64,000 nucleotides of DNA, from positions 8,300,317 through 8,364,316 of the forward strand of contig QXEO01000464.1 in the NCBI GenBank assembly GCA_007115705.1, read 5' to 3'. How positions within the stretch are numbered: the stretch's first letter is position 1; every line of letters begins with the position of its first letter. Below are positions 33,876-45,029 of the stretch, one piece after another. A model generated the notes under the pieces. The model worked only from the letters and a program-made list of their open reading frames with translations. It did no database searches and had not been told where the DNA came from. Both the position numbers and the translations under genes were made by a program. This stretch comes from Dactylis glomerata. Its lineage: Eukaryota > Streptophyta > Magnoliopsida > Poales > Poaceae.

Positions 33876-36800
33876 TTACTCGATGATATCTGATTTGGTC
33901 GCACGGCGAGAGCACCTAGTCCTCTTTGACAGGCAGCAAGCACAGCCTTCAAGGAGCTCAAGGTCCTCATCACAGGTCAGGATAGAAGCCAGCTCCGGGT
34001 TTTCCAGCAATATCTTGGAGGTCAGAAAACCAGCAATAGTCCATGTCTGATATGAACGTGATTGCTTCCCAATGAATCTTCCAGATCGGGTGTCATAGTA
34101 TTCCGGCCACTTGTCAGCTGAGAGCTTCTCCTCAGCAACCGCAATGGCCCTTCGGGCCAACTCTGGTCTTCCCATCTTTATGCAGGCCAGTGTAAACTAT
34201 ATGCAGAAATAAAGATCGGTCAACGATAATTCATAAGCATAAAAGGCGAGAATTTTGAAAAGGTGTGTCAATATAGAAATACCTGCCACAACAGGGTTGG
34301 CCAAGATCCACCATTATGATATGACCATGGTCTGCAAGTGAAAAAAAGGTCAGATGTCAAAAACTGTGATCTGATGTCTAAAAAGAGATAGCAAATCTTG
34401 GAAACAGAATTTAGGATACATAGCAATGATATGCTGCCAATCAAAGTACAGAGAAACACATAATAGATAATTTACTGGGTTTGATGGCTCACGTGTTCTT
34501 AGGGTCACTGCCAGTAACAATGCGCCATTCATCATCTTCCATTGCAGGGTAACATATCTTGAGGGGCATATTTGCCACAAGATCGTCCCATTTCTCTTCA
34601 ATAAGGCTAAGTATTCCCTCGGCTTGGGTTGGAGTAGTTAGAGATGAAGATATGGCCCAAAGGTTGCCAAGAGAGAAGAATCTAAAATCCATGTGAGCTG
34701 GCTGCAGATTTCCAATAAGATAACCGCCTTTCTCAGGAATCCAATCAACAAGCCAGGAAGGGATTTGCTCAGGATAAATGTTGAATTTGTTAGTTGCATC
34801 GTGTGAGTATTCTTCTGTCTTGTATCTGTAGATCTCATTTATCTTCTTCATATCGACCCAGTAATATTCCCTAATGTGAAAGGACAACGCACTGAGCCTG
34901 TTGTTGATGGCTCGGAGGAGGTGCTTTGAGCCATCATTCATAGCAATCATTTCCCTTGAACATCTTAGAGCAGAATAGAACAAAGACTGAGAAAAAAAGT
35001 AAAAGCTTGGTGAGTAAAGAGATTCCACATCAGTTAAAAAATCTAGGTTTAAACTAGCAGAATGTTCTTTCAACATAGTATTGCATTCAGTAAAAGCATT
35101 GGTTGCTTCGTCTCAACAATTTTTCCTATAAGACTAAAGTCACAAACCATCCTAAATTTTACAGCAGATTCATTACCCAAAAGTAGACTTGAACAATTGA
35201 GCTGATACAATTTTTTAGGAAAGACGAAACTGTGAGCAATTAAATTTTAACTGGTACAAATTCGACTTACTTGAATCTCAAGAGGATGCCCATGTATTCC
35301 CATCCTCCTGTCAATCATGCATGATCCATCTGTGACCAGTAGTGTGGGAAACATATCGAACCCATCAGTCAAACACAAACTCAAGATCAGTTTAATCCCG
35401 GTTTGCACATCCACTCTTTCTTGCAATGAATAGTCGCCTGTAAACTTGCAGTACGCTCTTAGTAAGATAATCCACCAAAGTCCTGCAATGGTTAGGTTAA
35501 ATAAGGTTAAAGCTGCAGGACAGACATTTCAGAGTCTTTAATTATTTTATATGCCTGCACGAAAGAGAAAGACGGAGATATACCAGAATCAACTGGAGCT
35601 ACGCGGCCAATAGCTGATTCACCAAAGTCAGGATCCAGAACCTCCTCAAATGCTTCGTTGTTTTCATCAAGTGGAACTGTCTTTATCTTGAAACTAGCCG
35701 GCATCAAGCCTTGCCCAGGGCTGTAACAGTCAACTGTTTTCTCCCAGCTCTGACCATCAAATAAAGAAGAGATCAATGAATGAAAAATCAAACTGATTCA
35801 AGCGTCAGTTAACAAGCTTGAGTCCACAAACAGTTGCTAGTACACCATTTTATTAACCACTTATGGTAAATGTGACTGTCGCGTTTAATTTTGAAGACAA
35901 AATAATTCATGGTACTTTAAACCATTTGATTTTTCCATCTGATCTACTTCTCAGAATCTTCTAAAAACAAATTTCGTTATATCAGTGGTAGTAATTTATG
36001 ACACAGAGATTTGGCAAAGGATTTCCCCGGCATAATTCATCTACCCACCAGTAAACAGAGTTCCATATACTATTCATGTTGGTGAGTACTGACAATGAGT
36101 ATACGTCTGTTTGTTTCTCAAAACAATGATGTGAAAATTTCTTTATCTCAGATGTTACAACTGAAAACCAGCTAGGACATCTTCAATTTAGATACCTACT
36201 TTACCAGCTTTCTAAAAAGGCTTATACTCCCTCTGTTCCGATTAAATCGACGCGAGGGAGGCTGACCCTAGCGAGTATACGCGTCGATTATAATGGAACT
36301 GAGGTATAATTTCTGAACGGAGGCAATATATGCTGACATGTACAACAGCAGATGGATTTATCATAACTGATCATCTCTTTAGAGGGCACAGTGGCCCGAA
36401 GCCCATGAGTAACTAATTATTTGGCAGTGTTCTAAAGGCGATAGGTAGGGAGGCAGACGGGTGATGCCTAGTCAGGGTTACCCGACCGACTAGAGTCCCA
36501 TTTGAACTCTGCACCTTGATAGAATAGACAGTGTTCCACTAGGCTATATATAAGCAACGGCTGCCCCAGCATATGAACCACAATTGTCAGTTTGAACACC
36601 TTATCGTGCCGATTGGGGCCACGTAGTCGCTACTATGTGGGTGGCCAAACAAGTACTGCTTACCTCTTGAAAGAACCTTGTGCCTACTTCATGACACTAT
36701 ATGTGTCAAACGACAGAGACATATTAGCCTTCAAAAGGGAAATCTTATCTCTACCTCCTCCATATAATACAAGCTCACGTAGAACAAGAATACATCACAG

Positions 36801-37640
36801 ATCTAAAAAACACATGCTGCAGGCAAACTTGTCAAAAAATTGTAGTACTTGGGATCTTCAATGCCAGCAAAACTCTCATATGGATTATATTCTAACCATG
36901 CTTGCAAATTCGCTGTTCTCTTCCTAGCACGTACGTAACGTGCACGCAAATAATAATACTAAGCCACAGCGCACTGGTTATTTCGAATTCAAAAAAAGTA
37001 ACTCAATGAAACGATCCGGATCCCAATATGCAGAAGCGCTCACCTGCAGCTGCAGGGTGTGGAGGAGGAAATTGCGGACGATCTCGGTCTCCCCGCGCAT
37101 GAGGAATGCGAGGGCGGAGGGCACAAAGTCTCTGATAAAGACCTGGTCGTAGTTGAGCATCTCCGTGCACTCAGGGTCCTCCGCCGCCACCGTGCCCACC
37201 GGGTCACCGCAATAGTTCACCACCGCCCTCCTCAGCAGCCTCCATGCCTCCCTCTCCGTATCCGATTCCTCTCTCACCGGCGAGGCAGACGTCTGCACTT
37301 CATCGGCCGGCGGCGCCGGCTCCTCCACGGGCGGGGTCTCGAGGGGGAACGAGCCCGGGAAGAGCACGCGATCGAAGAAGGGGAGGTTGCCGGCGACGGC
37401 GGAGCGGGGGTCGGAGGTGACGGGGGTTGGGGTGGTGCTCGGGTCGGACTGCGACGTGTGAGACGCCGCCGAGACGAGGAACGGGAGGCGGCGGCTGTGC
37501 TGCTGGTGCTGCGGGTGGGAGCATCTCGGGAAGAGCGGGGTCGCGGAGGCCTTCGCCGTCGCCGCCGCCGCTGAGGCGGAGGAGAGGAGGCGGCGGCGGC
37601 ACGGCCTCACGGCTGCGGCGGCGGCTGCGGCGAGCCCCAT
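33876..37640 (-). CDS. Alkaline/neutral invertase (GH100), organelle-type
   Basis: Six exons in gene order: 37640-37044, 35749-35584, 35482-35271, 34986-34493, 34331-34283 and 34196-33876, all with GT/AG introns, giving about 612 residues. The first ~60 residues are Ala/Arg/Ser-rich (VRPCRRRLLSSASAAAA) and look like a plastid or mitochondrial transit peptide. The GH100 catalytic domain shows MLNYDQVFIRDFVPSALAFL, SWEKTVDCYSPGQGLMPASF, GRVAPVDSG-LWWIILLRAY, HGHPLEIQSLFYSALR, IPSWLVDWIPEKGGYLIGNL and DPKNTPWSYHNGGSWPTLLW. The enzyme hydrolyses sucrose to glucose and fructose near neutral pH. The ATG at 37640 has a strong context (accacgATGG); an in-frame ATG at 37658 would add six residues. The frame is intact throughout. 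Confidence 0.92.
36227..36304 (-). mobile_element. Short Stowaway-like MITE in invertase intron 1
   Basis: TA at 36225-36226 and 36305-36306. Inverted ends are ctccctctgttccgattaaa and, read from the right, cctcagttccattataatcg; both then continue with 'cgacgcg'. 78 bp, no coding potential. Confidence 0.7.
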
Positions 37641-38240
37641 CGTGGTTTGACCATTCATATGGCAACTCCGGCGAAGGTCACGGACGCGAGATGCGGAAAC
37701 TTTGTAGGGGGCTCGGTGTAAAATGGATAGTAGAGGAGAGGGTAAGCTTTTTGAAAATGTGTGGTCGGCGAGGGGTTGAGGACAAAATTGCAGGGTTCGG
37801 TACGGTTTGGGCGGCAGCGTAATGGACGGGTGGGTGCGGGGCGGAGGTTACCTTTATAGAGTGCGCGGGGGTGGTTGGTGGGACCCACACGATTTTAAAG
37901 TGCATGCTTTAAATGATTTTCTCCCTCTGTCTCCGCCGTTTGGCCTTTTGGATAACGTTATTGCTATTGTCCTTTCGATTATTTGGGACGTGTGAAAATA
38001 TCAACGTCAGAATTGTGTTCTCTAATTTTGTTGCATCTTTGCTGGCAGTGGCAGGTTAGCCACAGAGGGAGTGTCCAATTTTAGGTTGCAAGGTCAGCTT
38101 ACCTGTTTTGACAAACTACTTCAGAATCTTTCAACTCACCTGATTTGTGTATATTTTTGTAAGGTAATTATTGCATTTATTGATATATCTCACTATACAC
38201 CGCATTTATATGTGTCGTTAGGTTGATTGCAAAGTGAAGT
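37641..38240 (-). promoter_or_regulatory. Invertase promoter region, 600 bp to Gypsy element
   Basis: The minus strand has a TATA-like TCTATAAAGG at 37860-37851, about 210 bp before the ATG, in GC-rich surroundings. The next ~380 bp look unique. The Gypsy LTR begins at 38241, so any distal elements are displaced by 14.8 kb. Confidence 0.5.
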
Positions 38241-38795
38241 TGACGAGGTTTATCCCCGGCAATGCCCATGTCGAAGGGCTTTCGATCTAGGAAGCGTATT
38301 GGAGACCTGGCGAACTCGACGGCGATCAGACGAAAGCAAAGGAACACAGGATTTACCCAGGTTCAGCCCCCTCGAAAGGTAAAAGGCCTACGTCCTGCTT
38401 GTCTGACTTTGTATTGATGAAGGTGTGGTGAGGATGGTGGTACAATGGTGGCGTAGATTGGATCTAGCCTAAACAGAGAGCTCTAAGTTGTCGAGCGCTC
38501 CGGCGTGAGGTGGGTGGAAAAGTGTCTAACCTTTCGAGACCTCCCTCCCAGCCTTTTATATGCGAAGGCTGGGTCTCAGGATTGTCTCTCAAGCCAAGTA
38601 CAGATCGGATCGATACTCAAACGAAAACCTAATCTATCTCCAAATCCTCAGGTCCTTGCTTGCACGCCAAGTTAAGCTCCTGGGCCACGCTAGACCTTTG
38701 CTTTGATGGGTCTCGAGAGCCTTTCGAGAGATACCCTTCCTGGACCGAAAACCAGGTAGGCGAATATCGGGGACCCGTTTATCATTCCTTCGTCA
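38241..38795 (-). repeat. Gypsy 3' LTR
   Basis: 555 bp, TGACGAGG...CGTCA on the plus strand. Relative to the right copy it carries seven substitutions, every one a G-to-A or C-to-T difference with A/T on this side. Confidence 0.93.
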
Positions 38796-38808
38796 GTAGC
38801 CCCCGAGT
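38796..38808 (-). promoter_or_regulatory. Gypsy polypurine tract
   Basis: The minus strand reads cactcgggggctac directly before the 3' LTR. The G-run is the presumed plus-strand primer. This 'tcgggggct' form is typical of Tat-lineage elements. Confidence 0.65.
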
Positions 38809-39478
38809 GCCTGGGATAGCCGAAGACTATTGCAGGGACTCCTCCCAAAAGTCTTCCTAGTCGCACCCGATATGAGCACTTGGCCTGTAGAACCGCAAAT
38901 GTATAGAGGTCATTCGAGTAGTATGCTTGTTTGGTACGAAATTTTCGAGCTACTCTCCTTTAGAGTCTCGAGTGTGCTTAAGTCGGGTTTGCAGAGGGAT
39001 GCGCATAACCAGCCTGAGACTCACACCGGGTCTCAGTTAATTGCATAGCCGCAAAGACATTCGGTTAGCTTACTCAGATTCGAGTCCCCCGACTCGAACC
39101 CGCGTGGGCTGGCGCTACCCCGACCCGAGCCGCGTCGGACTTACCAGGTCGGAGCCCAGTTCATTGTGAGGCACCCGATGCGTCCATCGGTGCAAACTTC
39201 ATACCGTAGGTATGGAAAATTTCCAGCAGAGCGCGTTTGATACGAATACCGGGCCATCTGGTGTTGCAAACCGTGGACTTACCTTCGTATTTGACATACG
39301 GCATCCGAACAGGTATATTGCCACCAAGATTCGGGCATGTTGATTGAGGAGCGTTGATAGCTCGAAAGAAAGGTTCGAAAAGGCATCAGCCCATATTCGA
39401 ACAGAATGAAAGCTCTAGCAGTCTAGAGATGCGCTTCGAAGGTTCAGATGTTTATTCTTGAATAGCATAGTGATGCTG

Positions 39479-39990
39479 CTGGCTCGAAAAGGATGATTCA
39501 AAGGTCCGCAACTCGAGCTCGAATTCTTTCAAGGCATTACTGGGCCGAAAAAGGCAACTCGAAAGATCGAAGCCCAACCTCGAATAGCTTGAAGGCGCTG
39601 CCGGCCCGAAAGAAACAATTCAAGGGACCAAAGTTCTGCCTCGAATATCTTGGAGGCGCTGCTGGCCCGAAAAGACAATTCGAGGGACCAAAACCCCGCC
39701 TCAGATATCTTGAAGGCGCTGCTGGCCCGAAAGAAACAATTCGAGGGACCGAAGTCCTGCCTCGAATATCTTGGAGGCGCTGCTGGCCCGAAAAGACAAT
39801 TCGAGGGACCGACGCCCCGCCTCGAATATCTCGAAGGCGCTGCTGGCCCGAAAGAAACAATTCGAGGGACCGAAGTCCTGCCTCGAATATCTTGGAGGCG
39901 CTGCTGGCCCGAAAGAAACAATTCGAGGGACCGAAGTCCTGCCTCGAATATCTTCGAGGCGCTGCTGGCCCGAAAGAAACAATTTGAGAC
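39479..39990 (+). repeat. 60/61-bp minisatellite array in the Gypsy element
   Basis: About 8 units. The phrase 'gctggcccga' or a variant recurs at 39600, 39661, 39721, 39782, 39842, 39903 and 39964, so spacing alternates 60 and 61 bp. Two degenerate units precede (from about 39479). The unit reads 'ggcccgaaagaaacaattcg' then 'agggaccgaagtcctgcctc' then 'gaatatcttggaggcgct'. It lies between the 3' LTR and the antisense gene, upstream of the latter. Open frames over it on both strands come from repeat periodicity. Confidence 0.92.
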
Positions 39991-40631
39991 AATTTCGATC
40001 GAAAAATTCCCTTGAAGGAGCAAACATCCCTTGCTCGAAGAACCCCATTCGAAACGTTCAGCAAACGACAGAGTCGTCGAAAAACTCTGCGTATGTTTGG
40101 GTAACACAAAAGAGAGGAGCACAAAAACCTCGAAGGAATCCCAGTCAAAAAGTCATCCGAGTGCAAGGGGCACATACCTTTGAGACTCGAAAGAATTCTT
40201 ACCAGTCTTTGCCCTTTGAGTCGAAAAGAATCGACCTACCCAAAGGATCGCGTCATTGCTGACGATACGCTTCGTCGAGTTGTCACATCATCCTCTGCAG
40301 GAATGGCCTGACCCTGCCAAGACTAGACGTATGGTGGGCCCACCGGCCGCACGTCCCGACCGTTGACAGTGTTTGACCGCACGTCCCGTGCGTGGGTGAG
40401 AAATAACCGGCACGGTTTCGTTGATTACCGTGCATAGTGGACGCCGCAGCGCCCGCGTGCTGACACGTGGACGGCTGAGATCTGACGCAGATTTCTAGAG
40501 GTGAAATAAATAACGGTGGCAGGGTAATCAGTCCGTCCCACTCCGCCGCCACCGTCTTCTTCCTCGCGCATTGCTCCTGTAGCTTTACTCCCTCAGCTCT
40601 ATTTCCGCAATCATCGTTGCGCCCTGAGACC
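39991..40631 (+). other. Putative promoter/leader of the antisense gene
   Basis: No repeat or ORF is supported after the array. A 'gaaataaataacgg' AT-rich motif at about 40502-40515 could serve as a TATA element about 120 bp before the ATG at 40632. The stretch 40540-40630 is C-rich like a 5' UTR. Confidence 0.35.
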
Positions 40632-43198
40632 ATGGGCAAGAGGAGCTCCACCATCGCCGGCGCCGCCACCGGCGCTGCCGCCAAGAAGGCCAAGACGGCC
40701 GATGCCGACGGCTCCGTCGTTGGCCGCTGGGTCCAGACCAAGGTCGGGAACAAGGAATTGTCCCAGGCCGAGAAGATGGGCCTCCTGAAGAACACGCTCT
40801 GTGAATGTTTCCTGGGGATTGAACCCCACTGGGCGCTGTGGCGCCGAATTTTCGTTATTCGACACCCTCTACCATACCAAACCGGCGGTTTCGGCATTCA
40901 GGTGCGCCCAGACGTCGAATACTTCAACCTCCAAACGCCCGAAAACAATCCCGGGTGGAGGGCGAAGTGGTACTACGCCAAGGACAAATCTTCCGACGCC
41001 AAAAATTTCGGACTCGAGGAATTTCAGCCCACCGGCGTTCTTCGACCTCGCGTGTCTTGGAGGCACGACCTTTCTGACGAGGAGTTGAAGGTCACGGAGC
41101 CACTGATGAAGAAGATCCAGCAGCTCCGAGCTACTCCGAAGAAAGAGCTTTCGGGAATCCAGCTCATCAGGACCTTCATCGAGCGTCGAATCCAGCCGCT
41201 CGCTGCTCGAGCCCACTGCATGTGGGACTACAGCGATCGTCGGGATTCGACCCGCATCTCCCAGGACGAGCTGCACGAGGCCGAGATCGACGAGTGCGTA
41301 CGCACCGTCACGAACATCAAGAAGAAGGATCCTGTGCCGAAAATCTTCAGCGCAGTGGCCTTCAGCAAGGCCTTTCCCCGCACCGAGGTACGACCCTGAT
41401 CTTAATCGGATACCTTTCTTATTCCATAGCCGAATCGACCAGTATCGAATGCAGTCTACATCCCTGTGCAGGTGATCGACCTAGCTCGATGCTATCCGCC
41501 CCAGCCCGAGATGGGCGAATATCCGGGGCATGATTTTACCGAAGTGTCAGAGGGATCGACCTCCGCCGCTCCGTCGCCACCGAGGGCCCCGAAGAGACAA
41601 TGAATTGCGGATGTTGTCGAAGATTCGGAAGACCTCGATGACACCCGTTTTACTTCAGGTGATGACGGCAACAGCGCAATCCCCGCCTCGCCTTTGAGCC
41701 GCCGTCCTCCTCCTCGAACAGAGAAGAAGATCCTTCCAAAGTTCGGGATCGACGCGTCGTAAGTTTTCCTCGCTGAACTCGCTCATCTTGTGGTCTTGTT
41801 TCAAATTAACTGTCTAGTTTTGACATCGATGCTTGCTTCAGATCTTCCACCGAGGAGACGTCGACCTGTCCGGGGGATCCAGACCAATACCAGGTCCGAC
41901 CCCACGATGACGCCCTTGAATAGACCACAGACTCGCAGGAGAAGGCTACCGACGTTGCCGCCCCCGAAGCCGTTCTCACGAAGCCTTCGACCTCTTCCAA
42001 AAAGAAGGCGGCGGAACACGAGTTCGTCCTTGTCTCCTCGTCTGGCGAGCCTTCCGGTCCTAACAACCATGTAAGTCCGAAGATTTCCAACTTGCGTTTC
42101 GCGTGTTTGACCATCAGTAGCCCCCGAGGGTGAGTCTAAGTGTTTACACTTAGGCTTGCCCTCCGAACCATGACTCGAGGGTTAATCTTTTGTTTTGCCT
42201 TCTTTAGCCTGTTGTTAGGGACCTGTCGAAAGTTTGTAGGAGCTTCTTCGCCTTGGAGGAAGAGAACCGAAAGTTGTCCGAGCAGCTCGAGGACATACGA
42301 CGTGAGTACTGCTATTTTACTTGTAAAGTTTTGCTCTGTAAGTTGTCTTGCTGATGACTTCCTTTGAATGGGTAGGGATTGGCGCACATGCTGCCGCCGA
42401 CAAGACTTCCCTGAAATCTCAGTTGGACAACCTTGCCACTAAAAATTCGGGTCTGAAGGCTAAAGTCGCTGAGCTGAACGACGAAATCGCCTGATTGAAG
42501 GCCGAATCGTCCGAAGCTCAAGAGCGTGCGAAGAAAAATCGCCTGGACGCCGAATCGCGAGAGGGAGATCTGCATCAGCGCCTGCAAAGCTCACTCGGCA
42601 CCTTGCGCAGTAAGCCTTCAGCGCCTCTTTATTGAGTTTTGTGGCGTTGACGAATCGCCTTTCTTAACTGAAGACCTTGCGGCGCTTTGCAGGTGCTGCG
42701 GAGTTAGATGCTGGGGCTATGAAGGAGCCTGCTAGACTGGAGTCCAGTGTTGGTGCCGCCGAGCGCCTAAGTCGGGAGTTATGCAGTTTCCTGGCGAAGG
42801 TGCGATCTACGCTCATCCGCGTTCGGGACACCTCCATTCCTGACTCGCTCGGCAATACCATGGCTGGGATCCTCGAAGCCTTGGCGGTGAAGCCAGATGG
42901 CGAAGATCCGTTAGTTGCTATGGTTCGCCGACAGGTAACTATCGGATCTAAGTCTGTCTTCTCTTTGATGATGATGCACGAAGTACCGTTCGACGCCGAG
43001 AAAGTCACCAGCACATACCTGAAGGATGCTGATGGACGTGACAAATCGGCAAAGAGCTATGTTGCTCGAGCACGCGACCTGGCTGCTCGGTTGACTAGTT
43101 TCTTGGCCGAAAGGAACGATCAGCGGGCGGCGGCGCGGGCTCGAAGGCGCGGAACCTCCGGCGCCCAATCTAGCAAGGCCCCTGGTAGCTCGGCGTAG
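40632..43198 (+). pseudogene. Antisense multi-exon gene, 'putative gypsy type transposon' family
   Basis: Runs opposite to gag-pol. Exon 1 (40632-41387) starts MGKRSSTIAGAATGAAAKKA and contains LCECFLGIEPHWALWRRIF and GGFGIQVRPDVEYFNLQTPE, the hallmark of the PF04195 family. It appears shortened, because KMGLLKN joins directly to that block. Donor GAG|GTACGA and acceptor GTGCAG|GTGATC join exon 2 (41472-41758) in frame; exon 2 has a TGA at 41601-41603. Later exon-like frames are near 41840-42070 (TAG inside), 42208-42300 (coiled coil LEEENRKLSEQLEDIR), 42375-42605 (TGA inside) and 42692-43198 (VRDTSIPDSLGNTMAGILEAL, Ala/Arg-rich end). Function is unknown. At least three stops make this copy non-coding. 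Exon limits after exon 2 are approximate. Confidence 0.65.
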
Positions 43199-43348
43199 TG
43201 CCGATGTTGCTTAGCATGCATCTGTAATTAGCTTTTGTGGTCCCACGCCGAGGGTTGTGACCCTGACTAGGACTCCTTTCTGCTGTAAAACTTGATCTTC
43301 TGTTATGTTAGTCTATTCGACATTTGGTTGTCGATGCTTGTGTGTGAT

Positions 43349-44212
43349 GCCCGGCTTCTCGTGCAGGATCCTTCTTTGACATCTGGTGCTTGGCCCGTTT
43401 CGTACGAAACAGTTGGCGGTACTTCTGGTGCCATTGAGCGAAGAACGCCTTCCTCAGGCGAATTGGCGCTAATTCGATCTTTGCGCGACCAGCTCCAGAA
43501 TACGCAGCGTCAACTGAAGGTAGTGACTGCCAAAGTCGACGTCGCTCTGTCGAAGGCGTCGCATGCTGCAGACTGCGAGAAGTTTCTTCTTGATGAGATC
43601 GAGAATCTTGGAAAATCCCTGAAGTGTGAGTCTCTAGAACTCTTTCGCTGTTATTGTCGTTTTAGCGTGCAGGATTTGATTTTCGGACTCTTTGCACAGA
43701 CGTGTGCCTCGATAGCGCAGCCGAAGCCCGGCGCGTGAATGCGCATCCTGTTGCTACCCAAACACACGCCAACTCGGTTGCTGACAACTTCTGGGCTGAT
43801 CGGTCGAAAGCGATGAAGCTGACACTTCTTCAAGATAGGATTGCTCAAGCTGGGGTGTTGTCTGAGACGAGCCAAAGCGCCCTCGCGCTGGTGCATCAGG
43901 TGATGTTCCCTTTGAACAATCAGCCCGAAGGCCTGCCGGCATTGCTCGATCGATTCGAGAATGGGAATGCTGTGTATTCCTTTGTCCGGGAGCACTTGCG
44001 CTGCGGGGCTGTGGTCACACTTGCTTTCGTGCGCGCTCACTACCCTGAGATCGACCTGGAGCTTCTGAAGACGCTTCCTCCGTCGCCCAATGGTCGCTAC
44101 AATATGGAGCACCACTACGCTGCTTGTAGAGGCACAGGCGACTGTATTGCTCGACAGATTGTCATCGAAAGTGATCGGCAAAGAGCGAACCAGGGTGCCG
44201 CGGCGCCATGAA
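43349..44212 (+). pseudogene. Antisense gene, C-terminal exons or second unit
   Basis: Two further exon-like frames follow a gap with a stop. 43367-43625 has a helical, Gln/Leu-rich stretch (LALIRSLRDQLQNTQRQLKV) ending before GTGTGA. 43700-44212 has AMKLTLLQDRIAQAGVLSET, LPALLDRFENGNAVYSFVRE and a histidine-containing tail (YNMEHHYAACRGTGDCIARQ), stopping at TGA 44210-44212. Orientation and codon pattern match the preceding gene. Either they are its last exons after an alternative splice, or they form a separate antisense gene. I recognise no domain beyond coiled coil. Confidence 0.5.
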
Positions 44213-44284
44213 CTAGCCCTGTGGCTGTGTTTGTACCTTCACTCTGTGTATGTATTGTGTACATGTATCGTATTCGTCTGTGGC

Positions 44285-44902
44285 TAAAAGGCAGAGATCT
44301 CGAGCGTAGGTCAGGAGGGCGAAAAATCCCCAAACGTAGGTCGAGAGAACGCAACCCTCGAACGTAGGTTGAGAGAACGCAGCCCCCGAGCATGGGCGAA
44401 GCCCCCGAGCGTGGGTCGAAAGGCCAAGCCCCCGAGTGTAGGCGAAGCCCCCGAGCGTGGGTCGAAAGGCCAAGCCCCCGAGCGTAGGCGAAGCCCCCGG
44501 GCGTGGGTCGAAAGGCCAAGCCCCCGGGCGTAGGCGAAGCCCCCGGGCGTGGGTCGAAAGGCCAAGCCCCCGAGCGTAGGCGAAGCCTCCGAGCGTGGGT
44601 CGAAAGGCCAAGCCCCCGAGCGTAGGCGAAGCCCCCGAGCGTGGGTCGAAAAGCCAAGCCCCCGAGCGTAGGCGAAGCCCCCGAGCGTGGGTGGAAAGGC
44701 CAAGCCCCCGAGCGTAGGCGAAGCCCCCGAGCGTGGGTCTAAAGGCCAAGCCTCCGAGCGTAGGCGAAGCCCCCGAGCATGGGTCGAAAGGCCAAGCCCC
44801 TGAGCGTAGGCGAAGCTCCCGAGCGTGGGTCGAAAGGCCAAGCCCCCGAGCGTAGGCGAAGCCCCCGAGCGTGGGTCGAAAGGCCAAGCCCCCGAACGTA
44901 CA
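44285..44902 (+). repeat. 46-bp minisatellite array
   Basis: Unit 'cgaagcccccgagcgtgggt' + 'cgaaaggccaagcccccgag' + 'cgtagg' (46 bp) repeats about 11 times from roughly 44395 to 44902, with degenerate units back to 44285. Each unit is itself two related halves of about 23 bp ('gcccccgagcgt'). The array lies between the 3' ends of the antisense gene and of pol. Because 46 is not a multiple of three and the unit lacks reverse-strand stops, all three minus frames stay open for over 500 bp; this is not evidence of a gene. Confidence 0.93.
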
Positions 44903-45029
44903 CAGATGTCGAATTATAGGACGAGGAATTTGAATTTTATTGCTTGGTGCCGAAGGCACAATGTTGGGCGCGGACTGCTGCCGACGCCTGATTACATAGT
45001 AGAGGGGGTAGAGGAGACAACTTTGCTAG

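Noticed and set aside
39493..40262. Long ORFs on both strands
   Set aside because: They follow the 60/61-bp minisatellite; coding appearance comes from periodicity.
44115..44959. Three long overlapping minus-strand ORFs
   Set aside because: Entirely produced by the 46-bp tandem repeat, which lacks reverse-strand stops. All three frames encode the same cyclic peptide, so there is no reason to call a gene.
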